Positions 23,664-31,263 of a DNA stretch of 33,492 nt are shown piece after piece. Source of the DNA: Bacteroidales bacterium UBA1735 (GTDB lineage Bacteria > Bacteroidota > Bacteroidia > Bacteroidales > Paludibacteraceae); assembly GCA_002315745.1 (NCBI GenBank), contig DCID01000032.1, forward strand, positions 13,248-46,739, in the 5' to 3' direction. The stretch's first letter is position 1. Each line of letters opens with the position of its first letter. Made by a program: the position numbers and the translations under genes. A model generated the notes under the pieces. The model did not search any database. It saw only the letters and a program-made list of their open reading frames with translations, and had not been told where the DNA came from.

Positions 23664-24910
23664 TTCTTAAACACTAGGCACACATTGTGACCACCAAAGG
23701 CAAAGTTATTGCTGATGGCATATTGCATATCACGTCGTTGTGCTTTATTAAAGGTGAAATTGAGTTGATAGTCAATGTTCTCGTCCTCATCTCCTTCTTC
23801 GTGGTTGATAGTAGGAGGGACAATGCCGTCTTCTAATGCTTTCACGCAGGCTAAAGCCTCTACTGCACCGGTAGCGCCTACTAAGTGACCTGTTTCCGAT
23901 TTGGTGGAGTCGAGGTTGAGGTCATAGGCATGTGCACCAAACACAGCCTTAATGGCTTTTACTTCCGCTATATCGCCCAATAGGGTGGAGGTACCATGGG
24001 TATTGATATAGTCCACATCTTCGGGACGTATATGGGCATCTGCCAAGGCTTCTTGCATGACGCGTATGGCTCCTTCGCCTTCGGGATCGGGGGCTGTCAT
24101 GTGATACGCATCCGAGGTCATTCCTGCACCCACCATCTCGGCATAGATGTGTGCTCCACGAGCCTTGGCGTGTTCATACTCTTCGAGTACTAAGCAGGCA
24201 CCACCTTCGCCTAACACAAAGCCGTCACGGGATTTGGAGAAAGGACGACTCGCCGTTAGAGGGGAATCGTTGCGGGTCGATAAGGCATGCATGGAGTTGA
24301 AGCCGCCTATACCCGAATAGGTGATGTCGGCATCGGCACCGCCAGTGAGTATCACGTCGCATCGACCTAAACGTATACTATCGTATGCTTGAGCAATAGC
24401 ATGCCCCGAACTGGCGCATGCCGAGGTCACGGCAAAGCTGACACCCTTCAATCCTAAAACGATAGAGATATGCCCAGCGCCCATGCTATGTATCGCCTTA
24501 GGTATATAGAATGGACTGAAACGCGGAGTACCATCTCCTGCGCCATGCTCTATACAATCGTTTTCAAAACTACGTAAACCGCCCATTCCGCTACCCCATA
24601 TCACTCCAATGCGGTGGGTGTTCTCTTGCTCTAAGTGGAGTTGAGCATCTTCTACAGCCTCTTTGGCAATCCATACAGAGAATTGCGCATATCGATCCAG
24701 TTTGCGTGCTTCTTTTCTATCCAGCATCGTGGATATATCAAATCCCTTCACCTCGCAGGCAAAATGGGTCTTATATAGAGTACTATCGAATTGGGTAATT
24801 TCAGCAGCACCACTCTTACCTAACACCATTGCTTCCCATGTGCTCTTTGCATCATTCCCAATAGGCGTCAGGGCTCCTAACCCGGTTATTACAACACGCT
24901 TTAATTCCAT
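23654..24910 (-). CDS. fabF: 3-oxoacyl-[acyl-carrier-protein] synthase II
   Basis: 418 residues from ATG 24910 (MELKRVVITGLGALTPIG); an upstream in-frame TTG at 24925 adds only five unconserved residues. It elongates acyl-ACP with malonyl-ACP. The catalytic triad is visible: C165 in TSACASSGH, His in INTHGTSTLLGD and His in KSETGHLVGATGAVEA, with the closing NNFAFGGHN. The acpP-fabF pair is the standard fatty-acid gene order. A hairpin lies in the acpP-fabF spacer. Confidence 0.97.
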   Translation of the reverse strand: MELKRVVITGLGALTPIGNDAKSTWEAMVLGKSGAAEITQFDSTLYKTHFACEVKGFDISTMLDRKEARKLDRYAQFSVWIAKEAVEDAQLHLEQENTHRIGVIWGSGMGGLRSFENDCIEHGAGDGTPRFSPFYIPKAIHSMGAGHISIVLGLKGVSFAVTSACASSGHAIAQAYDSIRLGRCDVILTGGADADITYSGIGGFNSMHALSTRNDSPLTASRPFSKSRDGFVLGEGGACLVLEEYEHAKARGAHIYAEMVGAGMTSDAYHMTAPDPEGEGAIRVMQEALADAHIRPEDVDYINTHGTSTLLGDIAEVKAIKAVFGAHAYDLNLDSTKSETGHLVGATGAVEALACVKALEDGIVPPTINHEEGDEDENIDYQLNFTFNKAQRRDMQYAISNNFAFGGHNVCLVFKKWK

Positions 24911-24926
24911 ATTCTTTATGTACAAG

Positions 24927-24958
24927 TTACGAGTTCACAGAAACCTGCAAACTCGTAA
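24927..24958 (-). other. Hairpin between acpP and fabF
   Basis: Perfect 9-base inverted repeat TTACGAGTT / AACTCGTAA with a 14-base loop, immediately upstream of fabF. It has no adjoining T run, so it is probably not a full terminator. It may stabilise the abundant acpP message or reduce read-through into fabF. Confidence 0.55.
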
Positions 24959-24980
24959 AATTCATGTTTTGTCTGCTTAA

Positions 24981-25217
24981 TTAAGCAAGCGATTTCTCAA
25001 TGTAAGCAACAACGTCACCTACTGTTTTAATCTTCTGAGTCTCCTCATCGGGAATGGTGATATTGAACTCTTTCTCTAACTCCATGATCAACTCTACGGT
25101 ATCCAACGAGTCTGCGTTCAGATCAGCTGCAAAACTTGCGTCCATTGTAACTTGGTCTTCATTTGCACCCAGTTTATCCACTACGATGGCTTTTACTTTC
25201 GATTCAATTTCTGACAT
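24981..25217 (-). CDS. acpP: Acyl carrier protein
   Basis: 78 residues, acidic, with the phosphopantetheine attachment serine S37 in ADLNADSLDTVELIMELE. It carries growing acyl chains in fatty-acid synthesis. It is the first gene of a run of nine minus-strand genes down to trmD, behind a strong promoter with a leader of about 60 bases. The next gene, fabF, is 70 bases away behind a hairpin. Confidence 0.98.
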   Translation of the reverse strand: MSEIESKVKAIVVDKLGANEDQVTMDASFAADLNADSLDTVELIMELEKEFNITIPDEETQKIKTVGDVVAYIEKSLA

Positions 25218-25278
25218 AATGATATAATTTAAATGATTAATATTCCCTAAAATTTTTGCCCACTATGCAAAAACGGCG

Positions 25279-25310
25279 CAAAGGTACAACTTTTTTTTGA
25301 TATATGCAAA
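25279..25310 (-). promoter_or_regulatory. acpP operon promoter
   Basis: Minus strand TTTG (25307-25310), a 20-base spacer beginning CATATAT, TACCTTTG (25279-25286) followed by CGCCG. The segment 25311-25374, between this promoter and the mutL stop, is A/T-rich with two GTCATTTTT-like repeats but no clear terminator hairpin. Confidence 0.85.
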
Positions 25311-25374
25311 TTTGAGAAAAAAAAACAACAAAAAACGTCATTTTTGTCATTTTTTCTTTTCAGAATAGGGCTTT

Positions 25375-27159
25375 TTAGAAGTGTTTGTCTATTTGATCTT
25401 CTGTCAACTCGCAGATGATGGTTTTACCTTGTGGAGTGATACGGGATGAATCAGATTTTAGTAGTCTGTCTATCAAATCTTTAGCTTCTTCTTCGCGTAG
25501 TTGTTTATGGACGGGAATAGCCGTATCTTCCGCTAAGGTCAAGGCGATTAGTTGATGCCATTGCTCACGCATATCCATGCCTGTTTCTTGCACGGTATGA
25601 AGGATGTTTTTGATCGATTGCACCGCTTTCTCAGGGCTCAATAATGCCGGAATACCCACCATGTTGTAACTATTCTTACTGAACTGTTCCAACTCAAATC
25701 CCATGTACCTTAGATGGTCTATTAAGGTCTCCACCAGTGTCATCTCCTCGTTCGTAAACTCCAACACTTCGGGGAAGAGGAGTTGTTGGGATACCCCTTT
25801 ATGCTCTGCAAACTGGTGCATGTATTGGTCATATAGTACGCGTACGTGAGCGCGATGCTGGTGGATAAGCAATACTCCTTTTTCGTTGGGAATCATCAAG
25901 TATTTCTGAAAGAGCGATGTAGGTGGTACGTCACTTCGCCTATGTTCTTCGAATAAGTCCATTTGTGCACCTATATCATTAGCGCTCACGCGCTCGTAGG
26001 ATGGGCGTGTATACGTAGGCGTATAGGCGGATGTAGGCGAAGTGGAGGGCTTGAACGGATTATAGTTAGGATCGAAAAGTACTTTGGGACTTTCTGTCGT
26101 TTCACTATGGGTGGTAGGCATCTCCATTTCCCCTTGCCGGTCGAAGTCGATGGAGGGAACGACATTAAATTTACCTAGCGATTCACGTACGCTGGCGAGT
26201 AGGATCTGGAAGATCGTTTGCTCGTCCTGGAACTTGATCTCGGTCTTGGTGGGGTGTATATTGACATCAATCGATTGTGGATCGATGTCGAAATAGATAA
26301 AGTAGGAGGGGGCATAGTCGCCTTGTAACATACCGCTATAAGCGGTTACAATAGCCTTATGGAAGTAGGGATGCCGCATGTATCTTCCGTTGACGAAGAA
26401 ATACTGCTGGGCGTTCTTAGTCGCTAATTCAGGTTTGCCTATGAATCCGCGAATAGAAACCAACTCCGTGTCGTTACTTACATCCACCAAATGGCTGGTG
26501 TAACTCTTAGATATACCTTTCCCGTAGATAGCCTCTATGCGTTGTTTCTCGGTGCTGATAGGTAGATCCCATATCACTTCGTCATTACTAACGAAAGTGA
26601 ACTGGATCTTGGGATAAACGAGCACGATATGTTGGAACTCCGTCATGAGGTTGCGTAACTCCGTCTGATCTGTTTTGAGGAACTTACGCCTTACGGGGAT
26701 GTTATAGAAGAGGTTCTTGACCTTAAAGTTCGTACCCACTGGGCATGAACAAGGCTCTTGGCGCACGACATCACTGCCGGCTATTTCCAGTAGGGTACCC
26801 ACTTCGTCTTCCGCGCGTCGGGTCTGCACCTCCACTTGTGCTACGGCACATATACTGGCCAATGCCTCGCCGCGGAAGCCCATTGTTCGTAGCGAAAAGA
26901 GGTCTTGCGCTTGTCGTATCTTACTCGTGGCATGCCGCTCAAACGCCATACGGCAGTCTGTTGCACTCATTCCCGAACCATTATCGATCACTTGTAGCAA
27001 TGTTCGTCCTGCATCCCGAACGATGATCTGGATGGTAGTAGCACCCGCATCGATGCTGTTCTCCACCAGTTCTTTGAGGCAGGAAGCAGGGCGTTGAATC
27101 ACTTCGCCGGCGGCGATCTGATTCGCTACACTATCGGGTAAGAGATGGATGATGTCCAT
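25375..27159 (-). CDS. mutL: DNA mismatch repair protein MutL, endonuclease motifs absent
   Basis: 594 residues. The N-terminal GHKL ATPase is intact: ELVENSIDAGA, VIDNGSGM (60-64), RHATSKI, TMGFRGEAL (92-100). A Pro/Ser/Thr-rich linker spans about 345-410. In the C-terminal dimerisation domain, the site of DQHA(X)2E(X)4E in endonuclease-type MutL reads HQHRAHVRVLYD (433-444), and the late CPHGRP site reads ITPQGKTI. The metal-dependent nicking site is therefore missing, as in the E. coli class. It links MutS recognition to downstream repair. It starts 7 bases after a hexamer array and is the last gene of the lipoprotein operon. Confidence 0.95.
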   Translation of the reverse strand: MDIIHLLPDSVANQIAAGEVIQRPASCLKELVENSIDAGATTIQIIVRDAGRTLLQVIDNGSGMSATDCRMAFERHATSKIRQAQDLFSLRTMGFRGEALASICAVAQVEVQTRRAEDEVGTLLEIAGSDVVRQEPCSCPVGTNFKVKNLFYNIPVRRKFLKTDQTELRNLMTEFQHIVLVYPKIQFTFVSNDEVIWDLPISTEKQRIEAIYGKGISKSYTSHLVDVSNDTELVSIRGFIGKPELATKNAQQYFFVNGRYMRHPYFHKAIVTAYSGMLQGDYAPSYFIYFDIDPQSIDVNIHPTKTEIKFQDEQTIFQILLASVRESLGKFNVVPSIDFDRQGEMEMPTTHSETTESPKVLFDPNYNPFKPSTSPTSAYTPTYTRPSYERVSANDIGAQMDLFEEHRRSDVPPTSLFQKYLMIPNEKGVLLIHQHRAHVRVLYDQYMHQFAEHKGVSQQLLFPEVLEFTNEEMTLVETLIDHLRYMGFELEQFSKNSYNMVGIPALLSPEKAVQSIKNILHTVQETGMDMREQWHQLIALTLAEDTAIPVHKQLREEEAKDLIDRLLKSDSSRITPQGKTIICELTEDQIDKHF

Positions 27160-27166
27160 AGGTTGC

Positions 27167-27262
27167 AGGTTATGGTTGTGGTTGTCGTTATGGTTATGGT
27201 TGTGGTTGTCGTTATGGTTATGGTTGTGGTTATGGTTGTGGTTGTCGTTATGGTTGTCGTTA
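27167..27262 (-). repeat. YAACSA hexamer array upstream of mutL (16 units)
   Basis: Sixteen gap-free hexamers filling the whole spacer between the small membrane protein gene and mutL. Units on the coding strand are TAACCA, CAACCA or TAACGA, with an edge unit TAACCT next to mutL. The plus strand holds a 24-base higher-order unit at 27173-27196 that is repeated exactly at 27197-27220. The first coding-strand unit begins with the TAA stop of the upstream gene. Confidence 0.92.
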
Positions 27263-27493
27263 TCGTAAGAAGAAATACAACGCGAGGCCTAATAGCAGTA
27301 ATGCGATCCAGAAGGCTAACTTCGATTTTTGGCGGTTCCGCTGGGTCGTCATGTTCTGCTCATGTTGCTCACGGAATGACCCGTGATGAAGACGCGCAAG
27401 TTTATCCTTGCGCGCCTCCTTTTCCTTATCATAGTAAATGGGGCGATAGTCCCATTCACGGGGTTTATTTACTTTCGGGAATAATACCGACAT
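27260..27493 (-). CDS. Small tail-anchored membrane protein, function unknown
   Basis: 77 residues. The basic soluble N-terminal part contains NKPREWDYRPIYYDKEKEARKDKL, shown here as positions about 9-32. A single C-terminal membrane helix spans about 59-76 (LAFWIALLLLGLALYFFL). I do not recognise a named family, though short proteins with a KPR...YYD..KE pattern occur in Bacteroidota genomes. It starts within the stop of the lipoprotein gene (TAATG overlap) and ends at the hexamer array before mutL. The coupling suggests a cell-envelope role with the lipoprotein rather than with mutL. A role cannot be given from sequence alone. Confidence 0.7.
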   Translation of the reverse strand: MSVLFPKVNKPREWDYRPIYYDKEKEARKDKLARLHHGSFREQHEQNMTTQRNRQKSKLAFWIALLLLGLALYFFLR

Positions 27494-29178
27494 TATTTAA
27501 TGATGTTCAAGAAATCTGCATCATTCTCGAACTTAGCAAATTCGATATCCTTAGCAGCTTTAGCCTTCATCTCAGCGTCGCGAGCGACAGCTACTTTGAG
27601 GTTAGCATAAACCACCTCGCGGTCGTTGGTGCGTGCACCTACGATAGCCATCAGGTAAGCGGTCGTTGCATTAGGCTCCTTGATGCTGTTCAGTGTCTTG
27701 CGAGCAGCAGCATAGTCCTCGTCGATGATCTGTTGAGCAGCAGCGTTGTTGCTAACAGTCTTACCGTATGCGTTCTTAGCAGCCTTGTAGTCACCCTTCA
27801 TCGTGTAAAGGGTACCCAGAGCAGCATTGAGGTCACCATTGGTGCCAGCAGCCTTGCCTAAATACTCCTCAGCCTTTACTAAATCATTGTCAGCCATAGC
27901 AGCAAGACCTGCGTTGAAGTTAACATCTGCGTTATTAGGAGCAATAGCGAGTGCTTGTGCATAAGCGCGACGTGCATCAGCTACGTTGCCTAATTCCATT
28001 TGCACTTTACCGATGTTGTTATATGCACGGTAGTCGCCGAACTGCTTAGCAGCTTGTTGATAGATAGCTAATTTCTCAATCTTGTTATTGGTGAGAGTGG
28101 CAGCATAGAGCATCTCCTCTACATTGAGTTGAGAAGGATCGTTCTTGATGAGGCTCATAATCTCTTCATCCGACTTACCAATAAGGTCAGTGGTCAGGAT
28201 CAAACGGCTGCGACGCAGTGCAGGAAGAATATCTTCAGCAATGTTCTTATATACAGCGCTCAGGTTCTTAATCTGTGCCTCACGCTCCTCTGGATCGGAG
28301 TACATGCTCAACACGCGAAGAACGAGCTCTTTGTCTTGCAGGTTGCTGTTCTCAACGGCTGCTTGGAAACCAGCCCAGTCCTCAGCGGTGATGTTGTTCA
28401 CAATAGCAGCATCTACTTTATCTTTCTTCATTTGCTTAGCCAAGAACTTCTGGGCATTCTCTTGACGAGCCTTAGCCAGTTTCTCATTGAGTTCCATGCC
28501 ACCATCAGGACTAGCGTAACCGCTAACTTCTAGTTTATTGATAGCTTTCTTCACATCCTCATTAGCGTCCTTGATAGCTGCTTGCAGATCTTTCACAGCC
28601 TGGCTACCGGTTTCGCTATTGCGCAAGTTCGATTGTTGGATGAGGAACTTAATGTCAGCCTCTTGGATAGCTTGGATCACGCGTTGGAACTTATCCGTAG
28701 CGGTAACGTTCTTTACGTCCTCTGCAGCCACTAACTTAGCGGTAGCGATCACACCGTCAGCCACTTTCAAATCAGGAACTTCAATCACTTTATCACCTAC
28801 TTTTGCCTCAAAGCGGAGGTAGAGTTCCGACTTAGCCATAGCGGGAACGTAGTCAAAACTGCAAGATTGGGTGTACTTACCACCTTCTTTGTAGTAAACA
28901 ATCTTACCATCCTCTTTAGCCTTCTCACCAACATACTTAACAGAGTTGGAAAGTACCTCTTGGCCTTCAAACTTCAGCACTGGGGTAACCACTAAAGTAC
29001 CCTTCTTAGCGAATTTCTTTACAGGGAATGTACCCGTAATGTCAGCATTAACCTTGTTACCAACAACCGTTAATGGGCTGGGGTTAACAGTGATTTGCTC
29101 TGGTTGGGGCAGCGTCTTGCTGCACGATGTCAGGACTGCAACGGCAATCACAGACATAAGGAATAAACCTTTTTTCAT
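27493..29178 (-). CDS. Outer-membrane-type lipoprotein with OmpA-like and TPR regions
   Basis: 561 residues. Lipoprotein signal MKKGLFLMSVIAVAVLTSC with lipid-bearing C19. An N-terminal beta-rich part (about 20-150) is followed by a segment like the OmpA peptidoglycan-binding fold (about 160-260: KLEVSGYASPDGG, then ELNEKLAKARQENAQKFL), then tetratricopeptide repeats from about 355 to 480 (AYNNIGKVQMELGNVADARRAY, NADVNFNAGLAAMADNDL read as separate repeats). It probably links or scaffolds envelope proteins at the cell wall. It resembles periplasmic scaffolds of Bacteroidota, but I cannot assign a named gene. It has its own strong promoter and is the first gene before the small membrane protein and mutL. 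Confidence 0.78.
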   Translation of the reverse strand: MKKGLFLMSVIAVAVLTSCSKTLPQPEQITVNPSPLTVVGNKVNADITGTFPVKKFAKKGTLVVTPVLKFEGQEVLSNSVKYVGEKAKEDGKIVYYKEGGKYTQSCSFDYVPAMAKSELYLRFEAKVGDKVIEVPDLKVADGVIATAKLVAAEDVKNVTATDKFQRVIQAIQEADIKFLIQQSNLRNSETGSQAVKDLQAAIKDANEDVKKAINKLEVSGYASPDGGMELNEKLAKARQENAQKFLAKQMKKDKVDAAIVNNITAEDWAGFQAAVENSNLQDKELVLRVLSMYSDPEEREAQIKNLSAVYKNIAEDILPALRRSRLILTTDLIGKSDEEIMSLIKNDPSQLNVEEMLYAATLTNNKIEKLAIYQQAAKQFGDYRAYNNIGKVQMELGNVADARRAYAQALAIAPNNADVNFNAGLAAMADNDLVKAEEYLGKAAGTNGDLNAALGTLYTMKGDYKAAKNAYGKTVSNNAAAQQIIDEDYAAARKTLNSIKEPNATTAYLMAIVGARTNDREVVYANLKVAVARDAEMKAKAAKDIEFAKFENDADFLNIIK

Positions 29179-29246
29179 GTCTAAATAAACTTATAAATTA
29201 ATCTATGGATAGGCTCTTTCAAGCACTATTTTCCTATTTCAGCGTG

Positions 29247-29278
29247 CAAAATTATATAAAAAAAAGCATATATGCAAC
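29247..29278 (-). promoter_or_regulatory. Promoter of the TPR lipoprotein-mutL operon
   Basis: Minus strand GTTG (29275-29278), a 20-base spacer beginning CATATATGC, TAATTTTG (29247-29254) followed by CACGC. The leader to ATG 29178 is about 65 bases. Confidence 0.8.
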
Positions 29279-29293
29279 TATTTTTGCATTTTT

Positions 29294-29325
29294 TTTCGTT
29301 TTTTCGTAAAAAAAGTGTAACTTTG
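29294..29325 (+). promoter_or_regulatory. Promoter of the 29350 lipoprotein gene
   Basis: TTTC (29294-29297, followed by G), a 20-base spacer, TAACTTTG (29318-29325) followed by CACCC. It is divergent from the TPR lipoprotein promoter. The leader is about 20 bases. Confidence 0.7.
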
Positions 29326-29349
29326 CACCCGAATTTGTTCCAATTGGTT

Positions 29350-30054
29350 ATGAAAAGTGTTCATTTACTCCTTTTCGGGTGTTGGATAGGGTTGGTGGCT
29401 TGCACCTCTTCTCCAACTACGGTTGAGCGCCGACGTGCGGAGCGTCGAGTGCAAGATAGCATATCCTTATTACAGTTCGAGCGCAGCGTAGCCTACTCCG
29501 ATTCGTTGCTGCAAAAACTGCTGCCTCAGGTGGACACTCTCCTTGCTTCTTTTGTGTACGAGAAGCGTGCTAATTATATGGATAAGGGATACTATATTCC
29601 CCGTTCGCTCACGATTGGACGGCATATTCAACACTGTTTCTTGCAGCCTTGCATACGAGATGATGGACAGGTGATGGTGCGTAGTTATTATTTCGGTTCG
29701 CGTCCTATTAAGCACACGTCTGTTCGCGTTACTTCGGGGGAGGTGTCGTCTCTGTTCACGGGCTCGCTGCATCTGTTTCAAGCCGATGGACAATACGAGA
29801 TAATGACCTTAGACGAGGAACCCTCCCTTTCCCTGCTACGTTGCGTGGATGCGTTCTCGGATGCGAAGATCGTCGTGACCCTGGAGGGAAATGCTAAATA
29901 CAAGTATGTCTTGCCTCCTTCTGAGGCGAAGGCTATGATAAGTGGATATAGACTGGCTGTGCTCATCAAAGATATCCAACGACTGGAGCGAGAGACTAAA
30001 CAAGCATCTTTACAGGTGCAAAAATACAAAAAAAGACTACAAAAATCATTTTAA
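29350..30054 (+). CDS. Hypothetical lipoprotein
   Basis: 234 residues from ATG 29350. An earlier in-frame start at 29272 is rejected because the promoter lies between the two. Lipoprotein signal MKSVHLLLFGCWIGLVAC with lipidated C18. The rest has an Arg-rich stretch after the anchor (about 25-32), a central region with predicted beta strands (IQHCFLQP, QVMVRSYYFGS, SVRVTSGEV) and a charged helical C terminus from about residue 200 that could be a coiled coil. No known domain is recognised. It is probably periplasmic on the inner or outer membrane. Its stop codon is directly followed by the -33 element of the next gene. Confidence 0.72.
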   Translation: MKSVHLLLFGCWIGLVACTSSPTTVERRRAERRVQDSISLLQFERSVAYSDSLLQKLLPQVDTLLASFVYEKRANYMDKGYYIPRSLTIGRHIQHCFLQPCIRDDGQVMVRSYYFGSRPIKHTSVRVTSGEVSSLFTGSLHLFQADGQYEIMTLDEEPSLSLLRCVDAFSDAKIVVTLEGNAKYKYVLPPSEAKAMISGYRLAVLIKDIQRLERETKQASLQVQKYKKRLQKSF

Positions 30055-30086
30055 TTTGTATATTTCAAAAAAAAGTAGTAATTTTG
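30055..30086 (+). promoter_or_regulatory. Promoter of the SRPBCC-psd-deoC-tsaB-porW operon
   Basis: TTTG (30055-30058), a 20-base spacer starting TATAT, TAATTTTG (30079-30086) followed by CGCCC. The -33 element abuts the TAA of the preceding gene. The leader to ATG 30118 is about 28 bases. Confidence 0.82.
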
Positions 30087-30117
30087 CGCCCAAATTATTT
30101 TTAGAACATTTATTAGT

Positions 30118-30549
30118 ATGGCAGAGCAGAAATACGAGAGTTCCATCGAATCCATCGCCGCGCCTATTGCACCGGTCTATTCGGCGTTGAGTAACTTGCT
30201 CAATCTGGAGCGTGTTCGTGACCTTCTTCCACCGGACAAGGTACAGGATTTGGAGATTACGGAGGATTATGTGCGTATGAAGGTGGATGGCCTTGGGCAA
30301 AAGATTGTTATTCGGATTGTGGATCGGATAGAGAACGATACCATTAAGTTCGGTATAGATAATCTCCCGATGCAGATTAACTTTTGGATCCAACTCAAGT
30401 CTGTTTCTGTCTGCGATACGCGTATTAAACTGACTTTAAAAGCCGATATCCCCATGATGTTTCGTATGATGCTGGATAAAAAGATCCAGAAGGGCATCAA
30501 CGATGCGGCGGTTATGTTATCTCAATTCCCTTATACTCAATGGCAATGA
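30118..30549 (+). CDS. SRPBCC/START-like small protein
   Basis: 143 residues, about the size of a single helix-grip domain: an N-terminal strand YESSIESIAAPIAPVYSALS, an alternating strand middle, and a long C-terminal helix (MMFRMMLDKKIQKGINDAA). Bacteroidota carry conserved proteins of this kind annotated as SRPBCC. They bind hydrophobic ligands in principle; the actual ligand is unknown. It overlaps the psd start (ATGA), so it may be functionally tied to phospholipid metabolism. There are no signal or membrane segments. Confidence 0.7.
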   Translation: MAEQKYESSIESIAAPIAPVYSALSNLLNLERVRDLLPPDKVQDLEITEDYVRMKVDGLGQKIVIRIVDRIENDTIKFGIDNLPMQINFWIQLKSVSVCDTRIKLTLKADIPMMFRMMLDKKIQKGINDAAVMLSQFPYTQWQ

Positions 30550-31250
30550 AAAGACCACACATTCATCAAGAAGGGCGCCATGCTATCATCGGGCTAACCC
30601 TGTTACTTTTCGCCATCAATGTCCCTGTGTTCATTTTTGTACCGCACTGGGTATTCGCATTGACGCTCATTGTGACGGCTGTATTGCTCGTCTTTGTGAC
30701 CTATTTCTTCCGCAACCCTGTCCGGGTGTTGGAGGTGGATGATCCCAATTTCATCATTGCCCCCGCCGATGGTCGTGTAGTAGTGGTAGAGCCTACAGAG
30801 GAGCATGACTATTTCCATGACCGCCGTTTGCAAGTCAGTATCTTTATGTCGCCTTTTAATGTCCATGCGAACTGGTACCCCATCGAGGGCACTATCCTCG
30901 TCTCGGAGCATCAGAAGGGTCGCCACCGGGGGGCTTGGTTGCCTAAGTCTTCGACGGAGAATGAGCGTTCGTTAGTCGTTATAGAGACCCCGAGTAAAGT
31001 GCGTATAGCTATTCGTCAAATTGCGGGCGCGATGGCGCGTCGTATTGTTACTTATGCTAAGGTAGGCAACTTTTGCCATCGTAATACTCACCTCGGTTTC
31101 ATTAAACTCGGCTCTCGGGTGGATATGTATCTCCCCTTAGACACGGAGATGTTCGTCGAAGTGGGTGAGATGGTCCGTGGTAACGAAACCATCATTGCCC
31201 GCATAGCAGACCCTAAACCCGCTAAACCTGTTAAACCCGCTAAACCCTAA
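30546..31250 (+). CDS. psd: Phosphatidylserine decarboxylase, short type
   Basis: 234 residues from ATG 30546, which forms an ATGA overlap with the upstream stop; ATG 30540 is possible. Two N-terminal hydrophobic segments (about 13-32 and 36-55) anchor it, then the decarboxylase core follows with IIAPADGRVVVVE, SIFMSPFNVHANWYP and the self-cleavage site LGSR, where S190 becomes the pyruvoyl group. This is the short bacterial/archaeal type that converts phosphatidylserine to phosphatidylethanolamine. The C terminus ends in a Lys/Pro repeat tail (PKPAKPVKPAKP) encoded by a short tandem repeat. Confidence 0.92.
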   Translation: MKRPHIHQEGRHAIIGLTLLLFAINVPVFIFVPHWVFALTLIVTAVLLVFVTYFFRNPVRVLEVDDPNFIIAPADGRVVVVEPTEEHDYFHDRRLQVSIFMSPFNVHANWYPIEGTILVSEHQKGRHRGAWLPKSSTENERSLVVIETPSKVRIAIRQIAGAMARRIVTYAKVGNFCHRNTHLGFIKLGSRVDMYLPLDTEMFVEVGEMVRGNETIIARIADPKPAKPVKPAKP

Positions 31251-31252
31251 AC
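31211..31252 (+). repeat. Short tandem repeat at the end of psd
   Basis: Four to five tandem imperfect copies of a 9-base unit close to AAACCCGCT, encoding the KPA/KPV tail of Psd and running through its stop codon. On the coding strand it has almost no G, like the other spacer repeats in this window. Confidence 0.75.
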
Positions 31253-31263
31253 ACAATACAACT

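Noticed and set aside
25311..25374. Terminator for mutL
   Set aside because: Only T runs and imperfect GTCATTTTT direct repeats are visible; no stem with adjoining U tract could be drawn.
27145..27861. Plus-strand open frame rich in Met-Val repeats over the hexamer array
   Set aside because: It is the translation of the array followed by antisense of the small membrane protein and lipoprotein genes. It has no promoter and no recognisable domain.
29272..29349. Longer N terminus for the 29350 lipoprotein
   Set aside because: A strong promoter lies within the extension, and the signal peptide starts at ATG 29350.
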